Assembly: GCA_015223015.1 (NCBI GenBank)
Contig: JADFWK010000025.1
Span: 1-6,418 of the forward strand
Length of the DNA: 6,418 nt
Direction: 5' to 3'
Source: Pseudomonadota bacterium
GTDB lineage: Bacteria; Desulfobacterota; DSM-4660; Desulfatiglandales; B25-G16
Shown here: one piece after another, positions 1-6,311 of the stretch
Numbering within the stretch: position 1 is the stretch's first letter
Layout of the letters: each line of letters starts with the position of its first letter
Position numbers and translations under genes: made by a program
The notes under the pieces: generated by a model
What the model was told of the DNA's origin: nothing
Database searches by the model: none
What the model saw: the letters and a program-made list of their open reading frames with translations, nothing else

Positions 1-176
1 GAATGCGGAGGGGGCAAGTATCCCCTGTTGATAAGTCGTAGAAAAGACCAGGCTGGGAGCCTCGGAACAGAAGAAAAGATCTCATGACCATCCTAGACGC
101 TTCTCGGGTATGTCCAATGCAAACGATAAAATGCTCTGGTTAGTATCTTCCCAAGAGATCGCACACTTACATCGAT
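1..176. other. Leader upstream of the DUF362 gene, no gene called
   Basis: No convincing gene lies here. Frame 1 is open from the window edge to a TGA at 85-87 (28 codons), so the tail of an upstream gene cannot be excluded. On the minus strand a frame starting with ATG near 94 stays open to the edge. Neither resembles a family I recognise. Small hairpins are visible: AGGGG at 9-13 with CCCCT at 22-26, and AGGCT at 50-54 with AGCCT at 58-62, enclosed by CTGTT (25-29) and AACAG (66-70). They match no riboswitch I know. Confidence 0.4.
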
Positions 177-1508
177 ATGAAGTCTAACACAAAAAGTCCG
201 ATCGTAGCTATTGTCCGTTATGAAAAACCCCTGGAATCAGTCCGAAAGGCTGTTGAACTCTCTCATGGCTTAGATCACCTGCCCGCAGATGCAAGGGTCT
301 TTATCAAACCTAACATCGTGTTCTGGACCAAGGTGGTGCCATTTCCCAAATGGGGTGTGATTACCACCTCTCGGGTGGTTGAAGACATGGTGGTCCTCCT
401 CAAGGAGCGAGGGATCGATGACATCTTCATCGGTGAGGGGATGGTCATCAATCCCAAGGATAGAGAGACCCCTGCCCATGCCTTTAAGGCCTTAGGATAC
501 AACATCTTGAAGAAGCGCTATGGGGTTAAACCTATCAATGTCTTCGAGCGCCCCTTTGAGGAGGTTGATCTCGGTGCCGGGGTGGTTCTCAATTTTAATA
601 GTGATATCCTCCACAGCGACTTCGTGATCAACCTCCCTGTTCTCAAGACTCATGCCCAAGCGGTGGTAAGCCTTGGCATCAAGAACCTGAAAGGAATAAT
701 CGATTTCAAATCCCGAAAGAAGTGCCACAGCGCCGACCCGAAAAAGGACCTCAACTACAATATCGCGAGACTTGCTAACAGAATGCCCCCAATATTCACT
801 CTCCTTGATGGTATCTACACGAACGAACGAGGGCCGAGCTTTGACGGACGGATCAGACGGAGTAATATCCTGGTAGCATCATCAGATATTCTATCCACCG
901 ACATGGTGGGAGCAAAGGTCCTCGGGCATGATCCTTTGGATGTTCCCCATCTGCGTTATGCGGCAGAAGAGCGGAAGAGACCCTTAGATCTTTCCGACGT
1001 CGAAGTAGTAGGAGAAAGGATCGAGGACGTAGTTTCTCACCATGAATATTCCTTTCTCTACAATGAAGAGGGGAGCCTTCCCATGCTCATGGCCAAGATG
1101 GGCATTAGGGGACTTAGGTACCCTCAATACGACCTGTCTATGTGCACCTACTGTTCAAGTATCAATTGGCTGATTCTTCTCGCCATTGCCCAGGCCTGGG
1201 AGGGCGAACCGTGGGACGATGTAGAGGTCCTTACTGGAAAGGTAATGAAACCCACACCTGGCAAAAAAAAGACTATTCTGATCGGAAGGTGTATGTACCA
1301 GGCCAACAAGGGCCATCCCGACATCCAGGAACTCATCGCTGTTAGGGGCTGCCCCCCATCTCCTAAGGCTTTAGTAAACGCCTTTCACAAAGCAGGAATA
1401 AGGGTTAATCCCTTCATTTTTGAGCACATGGACAAGGCTCTCGGTACCTTTATGGGGAAGTATGAGGGTAGACCGGAGTTCAAAGAGGCATTCTTCACAG
1501 TCGCCTAG
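177..1508 (+). CDS. DUF362 domain-containing protein with Cys-containing C-terminal domain
   Basis: This is a 443-aa cytoplasmic protein of the DUF362 family, whose biochemical role is not established; many members carry or accompany iron-sulfur domains. Family-like segments are FIKPNIV (residues 42-48), LPVLKTH followed by SLGIKNLKG (153-173), LLDGIY (209-214) and a SSDILSTDMVGAKVLG block (235-250). The C-terminal part (about 320-440) is not a standard 2[4Fe-4S] ferredoxin. It has CTYC (Cys323, Cys326), GRCMYQAN (Cys372) and RGCPPSP (Cys392), and these four cysteines could bind a metal or cluster, which is inference. No signal peptide or membrane segment is seen. The ATG at 177 is the first usable start after an in-frame TAG at 141-143, and it fits the usual position just before the first beta strand (IVAIVRYE). 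No clear Shine-Dalgarno precedes it. The gene stands alone and converges on the bactofilin gene. The family call is firm and the function unknown. Confidence 0.9.
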   Translation: MKSNTKSPIVAIVRYEKPLESVRKAVELSHGLDHLPADARVFIKPNIVFWTKVVPFPKWGVITTSRVVEDMVVLLKERGIDDIFIGEGMVINPKDRETPAHAFKALGYNILKKRYGVKPINVFERPFEEVDLGAGVVLNFNSDILHSDFVINLPVLKTHAQAVVSLGIKNLKGIIDFKSRKKCHSADPKKDLNYNIARLANRMPPIFTLLDGIYTNERGPSFDGRIRRSNILVASSDILSTDMVGAKVLGHDPLDVPHLRYAAEERKRPLDLSDVEVVGERIEDVVSHHEYSFLYNEEGSLPMLMAKMGIRGLRYPQYDLSMCTYCSSINWLILLAIAQAWEGEPWDDVEVLTGKVMKPTPGKKKTILIGRCMYQANKGHPDIQELIAVRGCPPSPKALVNAFHKAGIRVNPFIFEHMDKALGTFMGKYEGRPEFKEAFFTVA

Positions 1509-1548
1509 CACGACAAGTACCCGTTTTTATCTTTCACATGTCCATTCC

Positions 1549-1570
1549 CCAATAACCATTTGGGTATTGG
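1549..1570. repeat. Small hairpin downstream of the DUF362 gene
   Basis: CCAATA at 1549-1554 pairs with TATTGG at 1565-1570. After one A-G mismatch, two more C-G pairs surround an ATTT loop. A weaker outer stem (TCCATT at 1541-1546 with AATGGGA at 1576-1582, one bulge) can extend it. It lies 40 bases after the DUF362 stop, where a terminator would be expected. No T tract follows on either strand, so it is not a classical intrinsic terminator. Confidence 0.35.
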
Positions 1571-1630
1571 ATAGCAATGGGATGAAACAGATGACATCTT
1601 CGGCGGGTATGGAATCGATACTTGTATCCA

Positions 1631-1726
1631 AAATAATTGCTATCGTTCAAAAGTGTTGGCACGAACCATATAGTCGTTCACGTTCTATAAGCGGTCATGG
1701 CTGTTTTTGAACGATACTAAATAATT
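1631..1726. repeat. 12-bp inverted repeats bounded by 8-bp direct repeats (possible mobile-element remnant)
   Basis: A perfect 12-bp inverted repeat, TATCGTTCAAAA at 1641-1652 and TTTTGAACGATA at 1705-1716, encloses 52 bases. An identical AAATAATT lies just outside each arm, at 1631-1638 and 1719-1726, two bases from each repeat. Terminal inverted repeats within short direct repeats are the layout of a small transposable element with its target duplication. The interior has no coding capacity but can form a hairpin (TATAG at 1669-1673 with CTATA at 1685-1689) and carries further CGTTC motifs at 1675-1679 and 1681-1685. The two-base gap and the AT-rich direct repeat weaken the mobile-element reading. 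A structured element between convergent genes is the alternative. Confidence 0.4.
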
Positions 1727-1729
1727 TGA

Positions 1730-1764
1730 GGAATCAGGACAGAGAACGAAAAACGAGCGATTCC
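1730..1764 (-). terminator. Weak candidate terminator after the bactofilin gene
   Basis: Read on the minus strand, GGAATC begins five bases after the bactofilin stop codon. It pairs with GATTCC 23 bases later and is followed by the moderately T-rich TCAAATTATTT. The stem is only six base pairs and the loop long, so this is at best a weak terminator. The 12-bp inverted repeat further downstream could also serve. Confidence 0.2.
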
Positions 1765-1768
1765 GATC

Positions 1769-2188
1769 TCAAGAAGCAGCACGGGAATACGAAGCGGCAA
1801 GGGCAGCAGGAGGGGAAAGAGGATCAGAGGAATCTGCGATATCCTCTTGGGAAATCATGCGGCATTTTCCCTCAAATATAACTTCTGGATCTACTACCAG
1901 TTTAGCGGTGGTAATATCCCCATAGACCTTTCCTTTCTCAGTGATTTCCAACTTATTTCTTGCAGTGGCATTGCCTGTTAATTCTCCTGCGATAAACACA
2001 TTATCGGCCAGAATTTCACCTTCGACTTTGCCTTCACTTCCAATTACCACAGAACCTTCACATTCTACCTTCCCTTTAACTCTCCCGTCAATTCGGAGAC
2101 TTTCCTTTGATGATAGGATCCCCTCAAAATAAACATGATGGCCGATGATGCTATCTATTGTTTCCGCTCTTTGCTTTACTCTTTTCAT
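1769..2188 (-). CDS. Bactofilin (polymer-forming cytoskeletal protein)
   Basis: This 139-aa protein is a typical small bactofilin (DUF583). A short basic N-terminal tail (1-10) leads into a beta-helical core (about 11-112). The core shows the periodic Gly/Ile/Val pattern of the family: IDSIIG, SLRIDGRVKGKVECEG, VVIGSEGKVEGEI, VFIAGELTGN, LEITEKGKVYGDI and KLVVDPEVIFEGKC. A short Ser/Ala/Pro-rich tail (about 118-139) follows. Bactofilins polymerise without nucleotide and localise envelope enzymes, often peptidoglycan hydrolases. The ATG at 2188 has a GGGAG ribosome binding site about seven bases upstream. The gene lies 31 bases after the M23 peptidase stop on the same strand, so the two are probably co-transcribed. 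This pairing is known from other bacteria, for example CcmA with Csd1 in Helicobacter pylori, where it controls cell shape. The identification is strong; the shape role here is inferred. Confidence 0.95.
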   Translation of the reverse strand: MKRVKQRAETIDSIIGHHVYFEGILSSKESLRIDGRVKGKVECEGSVVIGSEGKVEGEILADNVFIAGELTGNATARNKLEITEKGKVYGDITTAKLVVDPEVIFEGKCRMISQEDIADSSDPLSPPAALAASYSRAAS

Positions 2189-2219
2189 TGCGATCTCCCA
2201 GGCTAGCGATTTTTGACTT

Positions 2220-3218
2220 TTACTTCTTCCCTGCCCCTTTTCCCCCTCCTGCTAAAAGAAAATAGTTTTTGTCCCAGTCCATCATGTACGGGAACGGGTT
2301 TACGTGTTTTCGCTTCTTCTTTAGCCCATAGTGAAGGTGATACCCGGTACTCCTACCTGAATTTCCCATATAGCCAATGATATCTCCCCGCTCCACATAT
2401 TGTCCCTTTTTCACTGCCGATTTAAGCAAATGACCGTATTCCGTAGTATATGTTGAATTGTGTCGTATTCTTACCATGAGGCCTAGTGCACCCCATTTCC
2501 GCACAAGATTAACTCTCCCTTTAGCCGGTGCCATAATGGGAGTGCCTTTCCACCCTGCAATATCTATCCCTAAATGAAACTGTTTTCTGCCAGTAAAAGG
2601 ACTGATCCTCATACCATATACAGAGGAAATCCATGATTTCCGGGGATCGACCGGAGAAATGGAGGGAGTGTGCTCCATCTCCTTTTGTCTATTTTCTAAT
2701 GTTTCAATTATTCGATCTAAGTCGGTATGTAATTGGGTTATGTCTTGGCGAGAGAGACGCGAAGGCAGATTACTGTAGGCAAAACTGAGTTGTTCTGAAC
2801 TTACCTCAGGGTCAGACGGCAAACTGGGAGGAACAGAAAAGGCCTGAGGGGAAACTTCTTTTCCACCTTGCCCAAATGTTCCTTTAGCTTTACCTTGAGG
2901 CTCAAGCCCCAAAAAATTGCGGATATAGACTGATTGCCTGCGGATTTTGTCAAGCTGGTTGTTCAGATATTCAATCTTCTGTTTTCTGTCTTCCAACTGG
3001 CTTTTAGCGAGCAGACTTTCTTTCAACAACCTGAGAGACCGGTCGGTAATTTGTTTATGCTGATAAAGACTCCACGTCCCCAATCCTGCCCAGCACAAGA
3101 TCGCTGCCATTATTACAAAAAAAATACGCCAGCAAAAGGAAGGGAGAGCAAATTTGATAATCTTTTTCCCTGGAGTAGAAGGCATGATGACCAGGGTATG
3201 ATATTTTTTTCCTATCAT
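2220..3218 (-). CDS. Membrane-anchored M23 (LytM) peptidoglycan endopeptidase, bactofilin-associated type
   Basis: This 332-aa protein probably cleaves peptide cross-links in peptidoglycan. A short cytoplasmic N-terminus (KKYHTLVIMPS, typical of bactofilin-linked M23 proteins) precedes one membrane segment (about 28-52). A periplasmic coiled coil (about 53-100), a Pro/Ser-rich linker (105-150), a second helical stretch (155-182) and the M23 domain (about 195-312) follow. The catalytic set is intact: HLGID gives zinc ligands His215 and Asp219, HLH gives His294 and zinc ligand His296, and YGHL gives His263. It should therefore be an active zinc enzyme rather than a degenerate LytM activator. 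The C-terminal tail is Gly/Lys-rich. The ATG at 3218 is preferred over one twelve codons in, because it keeps the conserved N-terminus and has GAGGGG upstream. The bactofilin gene follows 31 bases later and its product probably positions the enzyme. The VWA lipoprotein gene ends 127 bases upstream. Confidence 0.95.
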   Translation of the reverse strand: MIGKKYHTLVIMPSTPGKKIIKFALPSFCWRIFFVIMAAILCWAGLGTWSLYQHKQITDRSLRLLKESLLAKSQLEDRKQKIEYLNNQLDKIRRQSVYIRNFLGLEPQGKAKGTFGQGGKEVSPQAFSVPPSLPSDPEVSSEQLSFAYSNLPSRLSRQDITQLHTDLDRIIETLENRQKEMEHTPSISPVDPRKSWISSVYGMRISPFTGRKQFHLGIDIAGWKGTPIMAPAKGRVNLVRKWGALGLMVRIRHNSTYTTEYGHLLKSAVKKGQYVERGDIIGYMGNSGRSTGYHLHYGLKKKRKHVNPFPYMMDWDKNYFLLAGGGKGAGKK

Positions 3219-3283
3219 AGACTACCCCTCTTGTCCTCACGGGAGAAAACCGCCCTTGATAAAACTTTCTCAATAGCGTAGAA

Positions 3284-3296
3284 ATTATTTTTTATA
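3284..3296 (-). promoter_or_regulatory. AT-rich possible -10 region before the M23 gene
   Basis: The 127-base gap between the VWA and M23 genes contains, on the minus strand, TATAAAAAATAAT. It offers a TATAAA-like -10 about 70 bases before the M23 start. No good -35 hexamer lies 16-18 bases upstream. The gap length and this AT-rich block suggest that the M23 and bactofilin pair could have its own promoter, but this is weak. Confidence 0.2.
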
Positions 3297-3345
3297 GCGG
3301 TTCTCCTTGAACAGGAAGCTCCTATCAAAGGCTTCAACACTACCC

Positions 3346-3996
3346 CTAATCTGCCAGTATGGATTCAAGCCGTTCCAGATCATTGATAACCCGCCAATGC
3401 CCACCACCAGCCTCGACTCGCTCTTTCCATTGGTCAACCCTTTTGTAGTATTCGCGTGGGTCAATATTGTCGGTCCGCAATTTGGTAACATTGAGAGCAA
3501 CAACCTTGCATTCAGATACTGGGATGGGAAAATCGCGGACTTGCCCTTTGACCAAATCCTCCTTCAGATCAGAGAATATGAGAATGTGTTTTCTCCCTGC
3601 TCCAGTCTCATTCAGGTATTCCACCGCCTGCAGAACCCCTCCTGTAATATCTGTGTATGCGCTGCCCTTTACCTTGGCAACAAACTCGTCAACCTTTTGT
3701 TTGAACAGGCGCTTTTGCTGGTTTGTCATTGAGGGCCGTCTGTCGAAAGTCATCTTGGCAATAATATCTTTTTCACTGAAACTGGCACTGTCGATCCTTG
3801 CCACGGCAAAGGAGTCTCCAGGCTGCAATGTGCCAAGGAGGTAATTTATGATGGCCTGTGCCCGCTTTATTTCCTTCTTGTAGGTACCTGAGCTATCTAA
3901 AAGCATGTAGACCCCCTGTGAATGGCTCGTGGTATCGGGACACCCACTCACGAGTAGTAAAAGAGATAGAAGGCCCAGGGCTATCAGTTTTTTCAT
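3346..3996 (-). CDS. VWA-domain lipoprotein with intact MIDAS
   Basis: This is a 216-aa lipoprotein. Its N-terminal signal has two lysines, a Leu-rich core (residues 4-16) and a lipobox LVSGC with Cys19 as the lipidated residue. A single von Willebrand factor A fold follows: YMLLDSSGTY carries the DxSxT metal site (Asp34, Ser36, Thr38), SAYTD supplies Thr115 and ILIFSD supplies Asp143. The metal-ion-dependent adhesion site therefore looks complete, and the domain probably binds a protein partner through Mg2+. Residue +2 after the Cys is Pro, which in E. coli can favour inner-membrane retention; whether that applies here is unknown. I chose ATG at 3996, seven bases after a strong Shine-Dalgarno. 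A GTG at 3999, overlapping the previous stop by one base, is possible and adds one residue. Tight coupling to the upstream multi-pass membrane protein suggests a complex. The fold is clear, the specific family and function are not. Confidence 0.85.
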   Translation of the reverse strand: MKKLIALGLLSLLLLVSGCPDTTSHSQGVYMLLDSSGTYKKEIKRAQAIINYLLGTLQPGDSFAVARIDSASFSEKDIIAKMTFDRRPSMTNQQKRLFKQKVDEFVAKVKGSAYTDITGGVLQAVEYLNETGAGRKHILIFSDLKEDLVKGQVRDFPIPVSECKVVALNVTKLRTDNIDPREYYKRVDQWKERVEAGGGHWRVINDLERLESILAD

Positions 3997-3998
3997 CA

Positions 3999-5429
3999 CT
4001 ACACCTCCTCCTTAACAATAATATCCGAAACTTCAGTATGCTGCTCCTTGTTCCGGATGAGATTTTCTAACCACAGCGGCGGAAAGATCAGCAGGTCGTA
4101 GATATTCACCAAAAACTCTCCTATATAGCGGACCATATTCCCCAACAAACGGAGGCCAAAGCCAATCAGCCGCAACAGGCCGGCTACTGCCGACCCAAAC
4201 ACGGTGCGCGAGGATTGCACAAAAGACTCCAAGGGTATGGCCACAAAGGTCAGGGCAAAAGGAAGAATAAAGCCCATCACCATCTGCCCCACCGTGGGAA
4301 TCCAGCTACTTACCGGCTGCGCTGTTTCCACCGTGGCGAGGGCATGTCTCAGGGCCTGCATATCCGCAGCAATGCGGTCCCTCATGAATGCCAGTGCAGA
4401 TTCAACGCCTGCTAAGATCAACAGGATGCTAAAAGTGACCCAGATCATACGCGTGCGCATCTTGTCATCCATATGCCCGATGACCGGAAACAGATGGGTG
4501 ATGCGCAGTGATTCCATGAGGTAGAGACCCATGGCGACTTCCACCAAGATAATCACCAGCGCAGCAATATTAGAGGTCTTGAAATTGCCGATATAGCTTC
4601 CACCTCCGACCATCTCTGACATAGGAAGGGCTATGAGATTGAAATTGATCACTGCCCCTCCTATGGCGATGAGCAACACGAGAGCGGCGATGAAAAACTG
4701 GGTCATGGCCGAGGACGTCAGCATACGTACTGCCTTGTCCGACTGGTTCCGAATCTCTTCATATTCAGCCATTCGGTTGTCGATAACTTTACTCCGCTCA
4801 TGTAAGCCAATGATGGTTTTGTCGACTTGGTCCAGTGTTTGTGAGAGCCTGCGCCAATATGGCATCATTTTTTCCAGGAGGGAATGGCGCACGGAGACCG
4901 CCTTGCGGTATTCCTCCATGGTATTTTTATATTGGGCTTGGGCGGTCTTGTGTATTTCGCCTAAAATGTTCGCTATCCAGCTATCCCCCTTTGAAGGAAG
5001 CTTTGCCAGCGTGTCTACTGCTTTGACCCAATCGGGTGATGGTACCGGCACCTCAGTACTTTCCCGGTAATCTTCATCAATGTGTGCGATCTGATCTCCC
5101 AATTTATGCTGGAGTGCTGGATATCCACTCATATCACGCTTTACCACTGCATCGACCCGGTAAAACTCTCGCTCAATCAACCGTTCCGCTGCTCTTGCCC
5201 CGGTGGCAAGAATAACCTCTCTATTGCGCTCCACTAGCCTTTTTTCCCCTAGCAGCACCGACCGTGCCATCAGGCGCAGGCCACTGTGGATAATCGCGCT
5301 GAGTGAATAGATAGCTTTGTGTGCAGGCCCACGGGCCAGGTAGAGGAGAAGAATGGCGATCACAAACTCAATGATCAGAGATAATACTGGAGAGCCAGGC
5401 CATATGATAAGTATTTCCGGCAACGACAT
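3999..5429 (-). CDS. Multi-pass membrane protein with large helical domain, unknown family
   Basis: I do not recognise the family of this 476-aa protein. It has a first membrane segment at about 14-33, then a long charged, mostly helical domain (about 55-240) with coiled-coil-like stretches (170-235, for example TLDQVDKTIIGLHERSKVID). Further membrane segments lie at about 242-263, 286-305, 328-349 and 380-400. An amphipathic or membrane-embedded C-terminal region (about 412-456) and a short charged tail follow. By the positive-inside rule the large domain is probably cytoplasmic. No catalytic motif or ATP-binding loop is visible. The layout (helical domain plus several membrane helices) loosely recalls scaffold or MotA-like channel proteins, but I see no motif that supports either. 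The ATG at 5429 has AGGAGG five bases upstream. It is the first gene of the minus-strand cluster and abuts the VWA lipoprotein gene, so the two products probably act together in the inner membrane. Confidence 0.85.
   Translation of the reverse strand: MSLPEILIIWPGSPVLSLIIEFVIAILLLYLARGPAHKAIYSLSAIIHSGLRLMARSVLLGEKRLVERNREVILATGARAAERLIEREFYRVDAVVKRDMSGYPALQHKLGDQIAHIDEDYRESTEVPVPSPDWVKAVDTLAKLPSKGDSWIANILGEIHKTAQAQYKNTMEEYRKAVSVRHSLLEKMMPYWRRLSQTLDQVDKTIIGLHERSKVIDNRMAEYEEIRNQSDKAVRMLTSSAMTQFFIAALVLLIAIGGAVINFNLIALPMSEMVGGGSYIGNFKTSNIAALVIILVEVAMGLYLMESLRITHLFPVIGHMDDKMRTRMIWVTFSILLILAGVESALAFMRDRIAADMQALRHALATVETAQPVSSWIPTVGQMVMGFILPFALTFVAIPLESFVQSSRTVFGSAVAGLLRLIGFGLRLLGNMVRYIGEFLVNIYDLLIFPPLWLENLIRNKEQHTEVSDIIVKEEV
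4003..4013 (-). promoter_or_regulatory. Ribosome binding site of the VWA lipoprotein gene, inside the upstream gene
   Basis: AAGGAGGAGGT on the minus strand is a near-perfect Shine-Dalgarno that also encodes the last residues (KEEV) of the upstream membrane protein. The stop TAG, a GTG and then ATG follow within a few bases. Spacing favours ATG at 3996 over GTG at 3999, and the arrangement implies translational coupling. Confidence 0.8.
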
Positions 5430-5434
5430 GAAAA

Positions 5435-5440
5435 CCTCCT
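5435..5440 (-). promoter_or_regulatory. Ribosome binding site of the membrane protein gene
   Basis: AGGAGG on the minus strand lies five bases before the ATG at 5429 and fixes that start. Upstream of it (5441-5540) I found no convincing -35/-10 pair; a short GGGC/GCCC hairpin (GGGCTGTTGCCC on the plus strand, about 5466-5477) is present. Confidence 0.75.
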
Positions 5441-5717
5441 ATTTGTTAAAGAGTCACTTTTTATCGGGCTGTTGCCCAAACGGAAATCCCTTTGAACGGT
5501 CATTAAAACGTTTTTTGCCAAAAAACCCTTGGCGAAGCGGAAGATAAGCAATGACCACCTCATGCCCGGGAGAGAGGCAAGATTGCTAAAAGCGCAGCAA
5601 GGTCCCTTTCCTCAAAAATATACCTTACTGAGTTTATTCCGGATAAATAGTTATGCAAAACACATACCAGCATATCTGAGCAATATCGATGAAGCCACGG
5701 GGAAAACTAGGATTACC

Positions 5718-5840
5718 TTATCTGGATACCGGGCATTCTGGATCCAGAAAAAAACAGAGGCCCATCATGAATACGATTCCCAACCTAATGAAGCCCCCAT
5801 AGAGCTTCTCCTTCTTGTTTTTATGGAAAAACTGAGCCAT
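5718..5840 (-). CDS. Possible 40-aa single-span membrane peptide
   Basis: This small frame starts with ATG at 5840, three bases after an AAAGGGAAT purine stretch that may act as a ribosome binding site, though close. The peptide has a Lys-rich N-terminal part (HKNKKEK, residues 6-12), one hydrophobic segment (about 15-32, GGFIRLGIVFMMGLCFFL) and a short tail (DPECPVSR). The basic-then-hydrophobic layout fits a small inner-membrane protein or a signal-anchor. It lies 288 bases upstream of the membrane protein gene, same strand. I know no family for it. It overlaps a longer uncharacterised plus-strand frame and a 14-bp palindrome, so it may be chance. Confidence 0.22.
   Translation of the reverse strand: MAQFFHKNKKEKLYGGFIRLGIVFMMGLCFFLDPECPVSR
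5736..5749. repeat. 14-bp perfect palindrome in a CTGGATACCGGG context
   Basis: TTCTGGATCCAGAA is its own reverse complement. TCTGGAT also occurs directly at 5721-5727, so CTGGAT at 5722-5727 can alternatively pair with ATCCAG at 5742-5747. The context CTGGATACCGGG resembles the start of palindromic repeats common in intergenic DNA of many proteobacteria. Only one copy is in the window, so membership in a repeat family is a guess. Confidence 0.4.
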
Positions 5841-6142
5841 ATTCCCTTTACAGAACAGGTATTTTCTTCCGGAAACCAATAGCTGAGAAGCTCCCCATAA
5901 TGCCTATCCCTCCGATGCCCTATTACCTCTTGCCGGATACTGAACCCCCACTCAACCCCACAATCTCATTTCAAACACCCCCAGCTTGCCTCAAAGGCCT
6001 TTTCAATACTCTCTGTATATGCCGAGTTTTGAACACTTTTCTTTCCCTAATCACTCTCCACGTCCTTTCCAACGGATTCTTGTCGAACGGAATTGCAATA
6101 CAGATCAAGTCACCTGCCCCACATGGCGATGATTAATAAGCA

Positions 6143-6311
6143 TTATCCATCTTCCAACTGTTGCCGCTCGAATGAGAGAACGACCTGAATCAAGCACCTT
6201 GAATACCGGGTGGCTATAGTAAGTATATCGTCTCCATTACTCAAAAACTTAAGCTCAGCATGGACTTCATCCTTGTCTTCACCAATAATGCCTTTCAGTT
6301 TTGTTACTCAT
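6143..6311 (-). pseudogene. Possible small gene broken by one base in an A run
   Basis: ATG at 6311 opens a frame that reads MSNK and then stops after ten codons. Skipping one base of the AAAA run (6302-6299) joins it to a 51-codon frame ending in TAA at 6145-6143. The repaired product would be about 55 aa, reading MSNKLKGIIGEDKDEV and continuing with ELKFLSNGDDILTIATRYS and VVLSFERQQLEDG. Its composition is that of a soluble protein. I recognise no family. The ribosome binding site is weak (AAGAAAAG). The break could be a true mutation, a sequencing error in a homopolymer, or coincidence. Confidence 0.25.

Noticed and set aside
1420..1710. 96-codon plus-strand frame across the DUF362 gene end
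   Set aside because: Its first third is an out-of-frame reading of the DUF362 gene and the rest is the repeat-rich spacer; composition is Ser/Arg-rich and not protein-like.
3307..3844. Long plus-strand frames opposite the VWA lipoprotein gene
   Set aside because: They are antisense to a gene with a clear signal peptide and MIDAS motif.
5441..5540. Sigma-54-like TGGCA element upstream of the membrane protein gene
   Set aside because: TTGGCA is present on the minus strand, but no GC element of the -12 type follows at the right spacing.
5375..5563. 62-codon minus-strand frame running over the start of the membrane protein gene
   Set aside because: It runs through the strong ribosome binding site and into the membrane protein gene in another frame, so it is a shadow.
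5529..5882. 117-codon plus-strand open frame
   Set aside because: It begins with TTG, has no ribosome binding site, matches no family I recognise, and lies over the region where the minus-strand cluster's promoter is expected. It could be real but I cannot support it.
5900..6136. 78-codon plus-strand open frame
   Set aside because: Very Pro/Leu-rich composition at the start, no ribosome binding site and no recognisable domain; likely a chance frame.
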